Of a DNA stretch of 34,794 nucleotides, positions 1 to 6,696 are shown one piece after another. Location of the stretch: positions 1 through 34,794 of the forward strand of contig JAIMKV010000053.1 of the NCBI GenBank assembly GCA_020692205.1, read 5' to 3'. Each line of letters begins with the position of its first letter. Position 1 is the first letter of the stretch. Source of the stretch: Myxosarcina sp. GA_180221_E-2-1-MAG-40_15 (lineage in GTDB: Bacteria; Cyanobacteriota; Cyanobacteriia; Cyanobacteriales; Xenococcaceae). The position numbers were made by a program, and so were the translations under genes. The notes under the pieces were generated by a model. The model worked only from the letters and a program-made list of their open reading frames with translations, searched no databases and was not told the DNA's origin.

Positions 1-45
1 TTAAAGGCAACGGATGAACCGAATCTTTGAACCAAGTTTAAATCG

Positions 46-75
46 GGCATAGTAATTAAAATGATTAACTATGCC
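46..75. repeat. Inverted repeat GGCATAGT/ACTATGCC
   Basis: Two 8-bp arms, 46-53 and 68-75, are perfect inverted copies around a 14-base AT-rich spacer. No gene runs into it from inside the window, so it may be the terminator of a gene to the left or part of the end of the accessory region. Confidence 0.4.
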
Positions 76-103
76 TAGATTTCCCATATTTACTATTAGA
101 TAA

Positions 104-241
104 AACTTCTGAATCTACATAGATTCGGAAGTTATACGGATGCGTATAGACATTGCTACACATAGCATTGAATAAATATAGGCAATTTCTATTTGTTACA
201 TACTTCCGAAAAGGTAGATGGCTGTTTACTAATTCGGAAGT
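104..241. repeat. Four related arms upstream of the recombinase (candidate recombinase-binding sites)
   Basis: AACTTCTGAATCT (104-116) and AGATTCGGAAGTT (121-133) form a 13-bp inverted repeat with one mismatch and a 4-base spacer. The same motif recurs as ACTTCCGAA at 202-210 and TTCGGAAGT at 233-241, again inverted to each other. ATTCGGAAGTTATA is thus present as two direct copies, the second ending about 12 bases before the recombinase start codon. Paired inverted arms are typical of core sites bound by tyrosine recombinases. That this recombinase uses them, or regulates itself through them, is inference. Confidence 0.5.
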
Positions 242-257
242 TATATTTATTTTTTAA

Positions 258-839
258 ATGGCTAAAAATAACCGTCATGGCAAAGCTGCCATTTGGACTT
301 CACCAGTAATTAAAAAGTTGCGATCGCGTCTATCGACTCCACAGCAGAGATTGATTTTTGAAATCTCACTTTGGACGGGCGAACGTATGGGGGCAATTGT
401 TCAGCTAAAGGTTAGCGATGTTTATGACAAAAATGGTAAAGTGCTTGATGTGATTACCTTTGGTAGTTCCACTAGAAAGTCATCTAAGCACGGGCTAGCT
501 TCTACCCGTCAGATCTGGATACACGATGAGTTGAGAATACATCTTAATTCGTATACGCCAGCCACGCAGGGTTATCTTTTCCCTTCTCCAAGGGATATCA
601 CAAAACACCTTACCGCCCGTGCTGTTGATGACTGTTGGCGTAAAATTTTGACTGAGTATGGCTATTACGGTTATTCAACCCACAGCTCTAGGCGATGGGT
701 AATCAATCAGCTTAGAAGTGCGGGGATTGAGATTGTCACCATAGCCGAAGCGATGGCAATTGATATTGCTACAGTGAGAAAATATTTAGACCACGATCCA
801 GTTGCCTGTAAGAATGCGATTGCAACGCTAGCCGTTTAG
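258..839 (+). CDS. Short tyrosine recombinase/integrase, catalytic domain only
   Basis: This 193-residue protein looks like the catalytic half of a phage-integrase-type tyrosine recombinase, which cuts and rejoins DNA through a covalent 3'-phosphotyrosine. The motifs are in family order: TGERMGAIVQLKVSDV with catalytic Arg43, a lysine-containing beta turn near Lys74/Lys77, HSSRRW with His142 and Arg145, and VRKYLDHDP with nucleophile Tyr176. The usual His/Trp between the last two boxes is not obvious (AEAMAID there). The N-terminal core-binding domain of full integrases is missing, so it is much shorter than the usual 300-400 residues; such short forms are common on cyanobacterial mobile DNA. 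Inverted repeats lie directly upstream, and the leftward mobile-element operon converges on it. Likely role: integration, excision or resolution of the accessory region. The family is fairly sure, the substrate unknown. Confidence 0.8.
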   Translation: MAKNNRHGKAAIWTSPVIKKLRSRLSTPQQRLIFEISLWTGERMGAIVQLKVSDVYDKNGKVLDVITFGSSTRKSSKHGLASTRQIWIHDELRIHLNSYTPATQGYLFPSPRDITKHLTARAVDDCWRKILTEYGYYGYSTHSSRRWVINQLRSAGIEIVTIAEAMAIDIATVRKYLDHDPVACKNAIATLAV

Positions 840-862
840 GCATCTATCAGATAATACAATCC

Positions 863-908
863 GATATTGCAATATCTAAAATAGTCACGCGGTGATTTAA
901 ATCAACCG
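863..908. terminator. Palindromes between convergent genes
   Basis: GATATTGCAATATC (863-876) is a perfect 14-bp palindrome. CGGTGATTTAAATCAACCG (890-908) is a second near-palindrome with a one-base bulge. Both lie between the stop codons of the recombinase and the converging 961-1311 gene, so they may form a bidirectional terminator, though neither has a clear T-run. Confidence 0.35.
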
Positions 909-960
909 TAAAGACGATCGCATTTCAAGAGCGATCGCGATAACCCGCCTCTTTAACTAT

Positions 961-1311
961 TTAAATATTCCCACTGTTAAAAGTTTGCACCGCTGCTATG
1001 ACTTCTGCTAGCTCTGCGCCGCGATCAATCATTGCCTGTAATTTGTTGGCTCGGTAAGTTGCCAGTTCTGCTATGGTACTTCCACCGCGAATGTGGATAT
1101 GTTTGGTTTTTCTTCCCTGACGATAAGAAAGCCGATAGTATTCTGATTTACGTTTACCAGGTTTATATTTGGTTACACAAGCTATGTGTTCTGTTTCTGC
1201 TCGATTGAGAAACCTTTGTATAGCAGCTTGTTTATGTTCGCTAACAGATTCTGTTAGCGACAGTGATCTAGTGTCGATAACAGCATCGAAAAGTGACACT
1301 TGATGACTCAT
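961..1311 (-). CDS. Conserved small protein of the mobile module, basic central region
   Basis: This 116-residue protein is the last gene of the leftward operon. I start it at ATG 1311 (MSHQVSLFD) rather than the upstream in-frame TTG at 1341, because ATG is the ordinary codon and MSHQ is a natural beginning. The centre is strongly basic and aromatic (KYKPGKRKSEYYRLSY, then GRKTKHIHIRGG). A helical tail with regular Ala/Leu spacing follows (ELATYRANKLQAMIDRG). The centre resembles small beta-sheet nucleic-acid-binding modules with a YYRLSYRQGRK pattern that accompany mobile elements. A DNA- or RNA-binding role is inference from composition and context only; I do not recognise a named family. 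Confidence 0.55.
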   Translation of the reverse strand: MSHQVSLFDAVIDTRSLSLTESVSEHKQAAIQRFLNRAETEHIACVTKYKPGKRKSEYYRLSYRQGRKTKHIHIRGGSTIAELATYRANKLQAMIDRGAELAEVIAAVQTFNSGNI

Positions 1312-1366
1312 TTTCTTGCTCCAAAATTTGGGGACTAGCAAAATTAATTGCTAGCCCTATTATTGT

Positions 1367-1609
1367 TTAGTAATCGTTTTTGAGATGTTCGATCAAAATA
1401 TTTTTGTCGGTCAATTCTCCATCTCTTAGCGCATAAGCAAGCTTACGCGCCTTACTAAGAGGAAAATGGTGTGCAAAATTTGGATGAAAGAACAAAGCAT
1501 CTTCAAAGTAAGCGTAAGCCTGTATATATTCGCCTCTTTGTACTCGTCTGATCGCTTGTTTTTTAGCTGTTGCTAAATATCTCTCAGGTACTTTACTCAC
1601 TCTGGACAT
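1367..1609 (-). CDS. Small hypothetical protein, TPR-like sequence
   Basis: This 80-residue protein overlaps the 3' end of the Rep-like gene by 13 bp, which implies translational coupling in one leftward operon. It has a basic start (MSRVSKVPERYLATAKKQAIRR) and then RGEYIQAYAYFEDALFFHP, which has the A/Y/F spacing of a single tetratricopeptide-like helical pair. No membrane segment or catalytic motif is visible. It probably serves the mobile module, perhaps by binding a protein partner; the function is unknown. Confidence 0.6.
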   Translation of the reverse strand: MSRVSKVPERYLATAKKQAIRRVQRGEYIQAYAYFEDALFFHPNFAHHFPLSKARKLAYALRDGELTDKNILIEHLKNDY

Positions 1610-2319
1610 AACTTTCTTACCTCTGAACCGATAGAGCGCACAAATTCTGCAATATCTAGTTTTCTCTCAAACTTTGGTAAATCAGGCGAATAGTGCAAAT
1701 CGAATGAGTCATGCCATTTTTCTTTCAAACAACTAACTAGCCACGCTTTGGGGTTAACTATAGATCCAGGTTTAACGCTGTTTTGATACAGCATTAATTC
1801 GATACTACGTTCTACCTCATCGAATTTTTGACCGACAATTGCCCAAATACGTTTTAAGGAACAGCGATCGTATTTCAGACCGATCTTTTGAAATAGGAAA
1901 TCTAACTTAGATATGTTTTGTTGTAGTAGTTTATCCAGGCGTTCTTTGTGAACATCGGAAAACATAGGGTTTCCCTGTTTTAGCTTGGGTGCAGATCCCG
2001 ATGGTTGGGATTTTTCAAAAATCGCTGTTTCAACAGGTCTGATGAGTACAGTATGCAGATGCCAGTTGTGCGATCGCTGGATCTTGAACCAGCCGTAAGT
2101 TGACTCGTCAAGTTGGGCGATCGCCTCTTTAACCGTTTTTGGATCGTATTGTCTGGCTCTAGATTCACCAATGTATTTATTGAAAACTTTAAGATCGATC
2201 AATTTCTCAGTTGCCTGAAAATTGTCAGCTCTCCTCAAGATCCATTGTGCTAATTCTTTACTTGATGGACGTAATCCACAAGACAGCGCAAATTGCTGGT
2301 TTTTTTTATTCCAAGTCAT
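1597..2319 (-). CDS. Replication-initiator-like winged-helix protein
   Basis: This 240-residue protein lies in the XRE operon. Residues roughly 15-100 look like a winged helix: a helical start, then KTVKEAIAQLDESTYGWFKI followed by the beta wing HLHTVLIRPVE. Residues about 160-210 contain EVERSIELMLYQN and NPKAWLVSCLKEKW. This resembles the conserved helix with an NP.(G/A)WL...(I/L)...W pattern in plasmid replication initiators and DnaD-like primosome domains. The simplest reading is a plasmid or integrative-element replication protein with an N-terminal DNA-binding domain and a C-terminal helical domain. No nuclease or ATPase motif is seen. The assignment rests on motif resemblance and on the neighbouring recombinase and repressor. 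A purely regulatory DNA-binding role is the alternative. Confidence 0.5.
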   Translation of the reverse strand: MTWNKKNQQFALSCGLRPSSKELAQWILRRADNFQATEKLIDLKVFNKYIGESRARQYDPKTVKEAIAQLDESTYGWFKIQRSHNWHLHTVLIRPVETAIFEKSQPSGSAPKLKQGNPMFSDVHKERLDKLLQQNISKLDFLFQKIGLKYDRCSLKRIWAIVGQKFDEVERSIELMLYQNSVKPGSIVNPKAWLVSCLKEKWHDSFDLHYSPDLPKFERKLDIAEFVRSIGSEVRKLCPE

Positions 2320-2391
2320 TGTTAGTATTTAAGTGATTTAAGAATGAACATTTAGCGGTTCACAATTCCTTGTCTGGGTGTGAGCCGCTTA

Positions 2392-2643
2392 CTATTTTTT
2401 GGGGACATCTTCAACATTTACTCCAATTGACTTAGCAAGCGTAATCGGATCTACGTTCAATTTTCTACACATTTCAAAAAAGCGATCAACTCTTGGAAGC
2501 TTCTCGCCAGAAATATAGTAAGTGACGGTAGAAGTAGCTACACCAAGAGACTTAGCAAAATTCTTTTGTGTATAACCTGCTGATTCAATTAAAGACTTCA
2601 ATGTAAGATTGTCCTCTTTATCGGATATTTTGGATGATCTCAT
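2392..2643 (-). CDS. XRE-family (Cro/CI-type) helix-turn-helix repressor
   Basis: This 83-residue protein is a single HTH_3 domain: LKSLIESAGYTQKNFAKSLG (helices 1-2), then VATSTVTYYISGEKLPRVDR (recognition helix and the GEKLP turn), then a C-terminal helix and IGVNVEDVPKK. It has no sensor domain. It is the first gene of the leftward operon, 72 bp before the Rep-like gene, and transcribed away from the small-gene series at 2959. Two palindromes at 2658-2705, just upstream of its start, are the obvious operators. It therefore probably represses its own operon and perhaps the rightward genes, setting copy number or excision as in temperate elements. The family is certain, the target inferred. 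Confidence 0.88.
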   Translation of the reverse strand: MRSSKISDKEDNLTLKSLIESAGYTQKNFAKSLGVATSTVTYYISGEKLPRVDRFFEMCRKLNVDPITLAKSIGVNVEDVPKK

Positions 2644-2657
2644 AGTAACTTAAAAAC

Positions 2658-2705
2658 ATCCACTTTTGAGGATTGACTTTTAATTAGACATCCTCTAAAG
2701 TGGAT
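2658..2705. promoter_or_regulatory. Paired operator-like palindromes upstream of the XRE gene
   Basis: ATCCACTTTTGAGGAT (2658-2673) and ATCCTCTAAAGTGGAT (2690-2705) are reverse complements of each other with one mismatch. Each is also an imperfect palindrome of form ATCCnCnnnnGnGGAT. Centres are 32 bp apart, about three helical turns, so two dimers would sit on one face. TTGACT at 2673-2678 followed 17 bases later by TAAAGT could be a rightward promoter that the second site would block. Regulator identity is inferred from position. Confidence 0.65.
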
Positions 2706-2958
2706 ATTGGTAGACAACAAAAAACACCAAACGCCGATCGGGGATGGAATTTCGATTTAGCGTCTGATGCCTTTAATTGTCTCTCATGATTGCCTAACGT
2801 AAATAGCGTAAGTCCTGTAGGTGAGAATCCTACCTTGCGAGCCTGGTAAAGCCAGTCATTGAGGCAGTAATACACATATCAGCTAGTGGTTAGTGACCCC
2901 AAGCTTAAGAGTATTAGCAATCATTGATAACCGAACCACTGAAAATTAAATAAAACCT
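2706..2958 (+). other. Divergent intergenic region with foldable leader
   Basis: There is no convincing gene here. Several short stems are visible: GTAGG/CCTAC around TGAGAAT (about 2816-2832), CTGG/CCAG around TAAAG (about 2843-2855), and a 7-bp stem AGTGGTT (2885-2891) with AACCACT (2934-2940) ending 18 bases before the start at 2959. The region may be an untranslated leader, an origin for the Rep-like protein, or the remnant of a structured RNA. It is not assignable by eye. Confidence 0.35.
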
Positions 2959-3246
2959 ATGTGTAACATTGACCGTAAAGCAGAAGCTCAACTGTTGGCT
3001 ATGGGGTTAAACCTAATCACTAAAGCGATGGAAGCTGCCGTGAGGGAAAATAGCCTCTCCGCATCAACTGACGTATTGGCTGCTGCAACCAACGCCTACA
3101 CCCAAGGCAAGATTACCAAAAGTCAACTGATAGCAGTAATTAATGCCCTTGATGAACAAACCTACCAAACAACTGCTTATGCCGAACCTCATGGTAACAG
3201 CGAATATCTTGAGGCTAACCGTTATCTGAATCAATATCGCAAATAA
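2959..3246 (+). CDS. Small helical hypothetical protein
   Basis: This 95-residue protein is the first of four small rightward genes diverging from the XRE operon. It is mostly helical with alanine-rich stretches (AMEAAVRENSLSASTDVLAAATNAYTQG split by turns), and ends with a Tyr/Asn-rich tail. It has no cysteine pairs, membrane segments or recognisable catalytic motifs. The unbroken frame, the ATG start and the tight spacing to the next genes support a real gene. The family is not recognised; the role is presumably in the accessory element. Confidence 0.55.
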   Translation: MCNIDRKAEAQLLAMGLNLITKAMEAAVRENSLSASTDVLAAATNAYTQGKITKSQLIAVINALDEQTYQTTAYAEPHGNSEYLEANRYLNQYRK

Positions 3247-3288
3247 ACTTTAACCAATGCCTATTCTAGAACGGGCATTACTCAAATT

Positions 3289-3516
3289 ATGGAATCGGTA
3301 AAAAAGTTGTTTGATATGTGGACTGATGACATTAAAGGTGAAAGAGTTCCAATAAACGGAACACCTTGTGATGTTTGTAGCAATCCTGATTATTTGGGCA
3401 AAACTGATGTTGTTTACGAGTATGAATATTGTGCCAATTGTGGTCGCATATTATCCTTTCCATGTGGCGATTATATCGAGTCAGATTATTACGGTGACGA
3501 TCCAGGAGATTATTAA
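3289..3516 (+). CDS. Small four-cysteine (zinc-ribbon-like) protein
   Basis: This 75-residue protein has two CxxC pairs, Cys27/Cys30 (TPCDVC) and Cys48/Cys51 (YCANCGRIL), spaced as in zinc ribbons. The C-terminal tail is very acidic and tyrosine-rich (DYIESDYYGDDPGDY). The next gene has the same plan of cysteine pairs plus acidic tail, so the two may be distant duplicates or partners. Acidic tails of this kind occur in DNA-mimic and adaptor proteins, but a function cannot be stated. Zinc binding is inferred from the cysteine spacing. Confidence 0.6.
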   Translation: MESVKKLFDMWTDDIKGERVPINGTPCDVCSNPDYLGKTDVVYEYEYCANCGRILSFPCGDYIESDYYGDDPGDY

Positions 3517-3533
3517 ATTTAGATACCTTAACT

Positions 3534-3743
3534 ATGACTGAACCAAAAGATAAAAGAGAAGATGACCAGATCGAAAGTAGATGGTACTGCCCTAACCCAG
3601 ATTGCAACGCAAGTGCTATGAACTACGTTCCTGTTAGGTGTCACAAATGCGCTCTTTATGTTGGAGGGGATGGTGATGGAAGTGGCGATGATTGGGATGA
3701 AGAAAGATGGCAAAGCTACTACGCTAATGGCTGGGAATGGTGA
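3534..3743 (+). CDS. Small four-cysteine zinc-finger-like protein with acidic tail
   Basis: This 69-residue protein has CPNPDC (Cys19, Cys24) and CHKC (Cys36, Cys39) pairs, giving a compact zinc-binding fold. An acidic stretch (GGDGDGSGDDWDEE) and a Trp/Tyr-rich end (NGWEW) follow. It begins 17 bp after the previous stop, and its own stop overlaps the next start as TGATG, so the genes are probably co-transcribed and translationally coupled. The family is not recognised. Confidence 0.6.
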   Translation: MTEPKDKREDDQIESRWYCPNPDCNASAMNYVPVRCHKCALYVGGDGDGSGDDWDEERWQSYYANGWEW

Positions 3744-3961
3744 TGAATAAACCAAAATACAAAATAGGCGATCGCTTAGGCAAAACTAACTTAATCGTTC
3801 GTGGTGTAATGACTACGAGTAAAGGCGAAAATCGCTATTATCTTCAAGTTGGCAATACCGATAATACGTTAGTCATCAATGAAACAGATTATCAGGAACA
3901 TAAAAAAATTGAACATCCGCCTGAAGAGGATCGCGCTTGGGACGAGCGATCGAAACCTTAG
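3743..3961 (+). CDS. Small hypothetical protein, beta-rich
   Basis: This is a 72-residue protein starting at ATG 3743, chosen over the ATG at 3737 because the TGATG overlap with the preceding stop indicates coupled translation. It has a basic start with KIGDRLGKTNLIVRGV, followed by alternating strands (ENRYYLQVGNTDNTLVINE) and a charged C-terminus (PPEEDRAWDERSKP), suggesting a small beta barrel. It is the last gene of the four-gene series and stops about 295 bp before the IS110-like transposase. Function is unknown. Confidence 0.55.
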   Translation: MNKPKYKIGDRLGKTNLIVRGVMTTSKGENRYYLQVGNTDNTLVINETDYQEHKKIEHPPEEDRAWDERSKP

Positions 3962-4255
3962 TAATTAAGGTCGCGGGATGAGTCCAAATCATATTCGCCA
4001 GCAAAAAAACCTACAATCTAGGGCTTTAGGTGTGAATCAGGCTCGGCGTAAAACCGTCTAGGGCTTTTCACAATTCATAGGCTCGGTTGTAAGGAGCTTG
4101 CTGTTTACCTGTGTCTACACCAAAGTTTTCGCGGTGTAGCTTGCCTTAAGAGGGAAATAGGCTCGACGTACACCGTCTAGGGCTTTTCACAATTCATAGG
4201 CAAATGTCACGGGTCACATCCGTTGACAAATCAAATTATCACCCATTGTTAATTA
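3962..4255 (+). ncRNA. Repeat-containing leader of the IS110-like element (bridge-RNA candidate)
   Basis: This non-coding stretch lies between the last small gene and the transposase start. A 42-43 bp repeat occurs at 4040-4082 and 4160-4201; it carries CCGTCTAGGGCTTTTCACAA and then TTCATAGGC. A degenerate partial copy (TCTAGGGCTTT at about 4018) lies exactly 40 bp before the first. Between the full copies, CTACACC (4115-4121) and GGTGTAG (4133-4139) form a perfect 7-bp stem. IS110-group elements are known to encode a structured bridge RNA in the non-coding DNA upstream of the recombinase gene. Position and structure fit, but transcription is not shown, so this is a hypothesis. Confidence 0.35.
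4040..4201 (+). repeat. Two-copy 42-43 bp direct repeat
   Basis: The copies at 4040-4082 and 4160-4201 differ by a few substitutions (GCTCGGCGTAAAACCG versus GCTCGACGTACACCG) and one indel, then agree fully through TCTAGGGCTTTTCACAATTC. The copy-to-copy distance is about 119 bp, too long and too few for a CRISPR array. Confidence 0.75.
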
Positions 4256-5198
4256 ATGAAAATAGTTGGACTTGATGTTTGCAAGCTATCGGTTGTAGCT
4301 TGTATCCTATCCGCTCGACCGATTGAACCTCGACAATTTTATTATGCTGCAAAATTTCAGACTTTTGAAGCTAACGCACTTGGAATTAGAGATTTATTAG
4401 CTTTATCTCCTGATCTAGCGGTGTTTGAACCCACAGGAGTTAACTACTCAAAACTTTGGGGAACACATCTGGCAAGAGCGGGAATAGAAGTTAGGCTTAT
4501 TGGTCATATTGAACTGAGGCATTACCGCAAAGATACTTTAAAGCTGCCAGATAAAGACGATCAAGCAGATGCTTTAGCATTAGCCTGTTATGGGTTTGAT
4601 TATTTAAATGATTTAACTAGGTTTGTTCAAATCCGCGAACCATTAATCATCCAAATCCGCGAACAGGTACTTAGGTTATCTCATCTAAATCGCTGTAAAT
4701 CACCAATAGTTAACCGTTTGAGACAAGATTTAGCCTGGCAATTTCCTGAAATAGCCAAAAAATGTTTAACCAGAACTGGCAACCATTTATCTTTAATCCT
4801 TAGATGGTTAGCGGATGAATCACCATCAGCTAAATATGATCGACTACTTTTAATCTCAATTGGGTTAGGACTAACTAATACTGCCCGTTACCATGCTCAA
4901 AGACTTTGCCACATACATATGGAAGAATTGGAGATTGAGGCGCATTTAGCAAATTTAACTAGTAATACTAGTTTTGCTGTCTATCGCCGTGTCTTTGCTC
5001 GGTTTGGATTTGGTCAAAGAGTTGAGGCTATGATACTTAGTCAAATTTATCCTTTTGAAAATTATTAATGTAGTAACTATACTTGCTGATTATTTAGATC
5101 GAGAAAAAGCAACTAAAAAACCTGTAAGATTAATAAGAATGAGAGTTGCAGCAAAAACCGTTAAATTACTTTTTTCTGAGTTAGCCAATGAAATTTAA
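4256..5198 (+). pseudogene. IS110-family transposase with internal deletion and frame change
   Basis: The first open frame (4256-5068, 270 residues) has the DEDD RuvC-like domain of IS110 transposases: Asp7 in GLDVCK, Glu58 in FEPTG and the KDDQADALAL box (about 100-109). It stops after SQIYPFENY. From about 5070, in the +1 frame, the next 43 codons to TAA at 5196-5198 read VVTILADYLDREKATKKPVR and end in KLLFSELANEI, which is the usual C-terminal end of this transposase type. Roughly 70-100 codons between them are missing, including the region that holds the second catalytic domain's conserved core. The gene is therefore a decayed copy with a deletion. It probably cannot transpose itself, although its upstream non-coding region is intact enough to show repeats. 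Confidence 0.8.
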
Positions 5199-5255
5199 TC
5201 ATTAACCACAAGGGATACTAGTATTTATCTTGAAAAAATATTACTAGAGGGAATT

Positions 5256-5675
5256 GTGCCTAGTTTAGTTACAGAAAGAATCGAATCTGTTAAGGCAGGA
5301 ATAGTTGGCGCGGTGGCTTTTGCCGTTACCGAACTCGTGATTACCATGATTCATAATTTAGTGGTTAATTTTACAGCAGAATTCAATTCTGTTTGGGCAG
5401 GGCTGATTCATCTCGTCATTGGTTTGGTTAGCGGTTTTTTATTTGGAGTTACCTATCGCTATATAATTCGCGACGATCACAATTCTCATCTCAATGATGG
5501 TGCGGTACTAGCATTTGGTTTGGTTAGAGGTTTGGCTTTAATTGACCAAAATTTGCTGCTGCCTGAGTTATTATCATTAGGTATTTTAGTAATTGAAAGC
5601 ATTATCAGTTTTGCGATCGCTCGTTTGGTTCTTGATGTGGCAATTGCTTATAAATTTATTAAACCCTTTGTTTGA
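5256..5675 (+). CDS. Small integral membrane protein
   Basis: This 139-residue protein starts at GTG 5256, preceded by a good ribosome site (AGAGGG, about 8 bases upstream). It has about four hydrophobic segments: KAGIVGAVAFAVTELVITMI, WAGLIHLVIGLVSGFLFGV, VLAFGLVRGLALI and LLSLGILVIESIISFAIARL. It contains no catalytic residues or known signature. It lies 29 bp before the Gld-type ABC transporter and points the same way, so it may belong to that unit. I take it as a conserved cyanobacterial protein of unknown function. Confidence 0.7.
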   Translation: MPSLVTERIESVKAGIVGAVAFAVTELVITMIHNLVVNFTAEFNSVWAGLIHLVIGLVSGFLFGVTYRYIIRDDHNSHLNDGAVLAFGLVRGLALIDQNLLLPELLSLGILVIESIISFAIARLVLDVAIAYKFIKPFV

Positions 5676-5704
5676 TCACTGATTATTGATTTACCTAATT
5701 GTTC

Positions 5705-6682
5705 ATGCCTCAAAAGACCATCGAAGTTGAACATCTCAGTAAAGTTTATGGTTCGACAACTGCCATTGAAGATATTCATTTTTCCGTAGCCGCAGGAGAG
5801 ATCATCGGCTTTTTGGGACCCAATGGCGCAGGCAAAACCACAACGATGAGAATATTAGCGGGATATCTGCCAGCCACGTCAGGAACAGCCAGGATTGCAG
5901 GGTATGATGTTCATCGCCATTCAATGCAGGTACGCCGTTGTATTGGCTATTTACCAGAAACACCCCCGTTGTATCCAAATATGACGGTTCAGGGGTTTTT
6001 GTCATTTGTAGCTAAAATTAAAGGAATTAAGGGCGGCGATCGCCGTCGGCAGGTTGACAAGGCGATTAGGCGCTGTCAATTGCTCGACCAAAAAGAGCTA
6101 ACAATTCGTCAACTTTCTAAAGGGTATCGGCAACGAGTCGGAATCGCTCAAGCAATTGTCCATGAACCACCAGTGATTATTCTCGATGAACCAACCGTAG
6201 GGTTGGATCCACGCCAAATCATTGAAGTGCGTAATTTAATTAAAAGCTTGGCGGGAGAACACACAATTATTCTCTCAACCCATATTTTGCCTGAAGCTAG
6301 TATGATTTGCGATCGCGTAACGATTATTAATCACGGTAAAGTAGTTACTACCAATACTCCCGCAGATCTGCAAACACAGTTGGAAAGTACTTCTGGTTAT
6401 CAGCTAGAAATAGCAGGAGAAGCTGATCAAGTCATACCTCTATTACAGAGGATTCCTGGAGTTATTCAAGCGGCAAAAGATGAGTCTACTTCAGCTAAAC
6501 CTCAAGATCGTCAGCTAATCAAAATTGCCTACACGCCAAACACTGAACCGGGAAAAGATATTGCCGCAACTATTATTGGGCAAGGATTAAATTTGTATGA
6601 AATGCGTCGTACTAGTCCTAGTTTAGAAGATGTTTTTTTAGAATTGACTACCGAAGAACCCCTAGAAACTGAGTCTCGATAA
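5705..6682 (+). CDS. ABC transporter ATP-binding protein, GldA-like
   Basis: This cytoplasmic ATPase belongs to an ABC-2 type exporter. Near residue 38 is the Walker A GPNGAGKTTTMRILAGYLPA, then the Q-loop region YLPETPPLY, a signature-like QLSKGYRQRVGIAQAI, Walker B VIILDEPTVGLDP and the switch ILSTHILPEA. LSKGY in place of LSGGQ, and a C-terminal regulatory extension of about 100 residues, are typical of the GldA/NatA/CcmA-like subgroup. I use ATG 5705 (MPQKTIEVEHLSK) rather than the TTG two codons earlier. The permease begins 14 bp later and the GldG-like partner follows, so the three form one complex. Substrate is unknown: in Bacteroidetes Gld proteins serve gliding and secretion, and in cyanobacteria their role is not settled. 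Confidence 0.9.
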   Translation: MPQKTIEVEHLSKVYGSTTAIEDIHFSVAAGEIIGFLGPNGAGKTTTMRILAGYLPATSGTARIAGYDVHRHSMQVRRCIGYLPETPPLYPNMTVQGFLSFVAKIKGIKGGDRRRQVDKAIRRCQLLDQKELTIRQLSKGYRQRVGIAQAIVHEPPVIILDEPTVGLDPRQIIEVRNLIKSLAGEHTIILSTHILPEASMICDRVTIINHGKVVTTNTPADLQTQLESTSGYQLEIAGEADQVIPLLQRIPGVIQAAKDESTSAKPQDRQLIKIAYTPNTEPGKDIAATIIGQGLNLYEMRRTSPSLEDVFLELTTEEPLETESR

Positions 6683-6696
6683 TTAACCAAGGTTAG

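Noticed and set aside
2684-2875. 63-residue leftward open frame in the XRE control region
   Set aside because: It overlaps the right operator and the hairpins, has unnatural composition, and no ribosome site or family resemblance.
4018-4201. Possible CRISPR array
   Set aside because: Only two full repeats and one partial, with unequal spacing (40 and 119 bp), and no cas gene.
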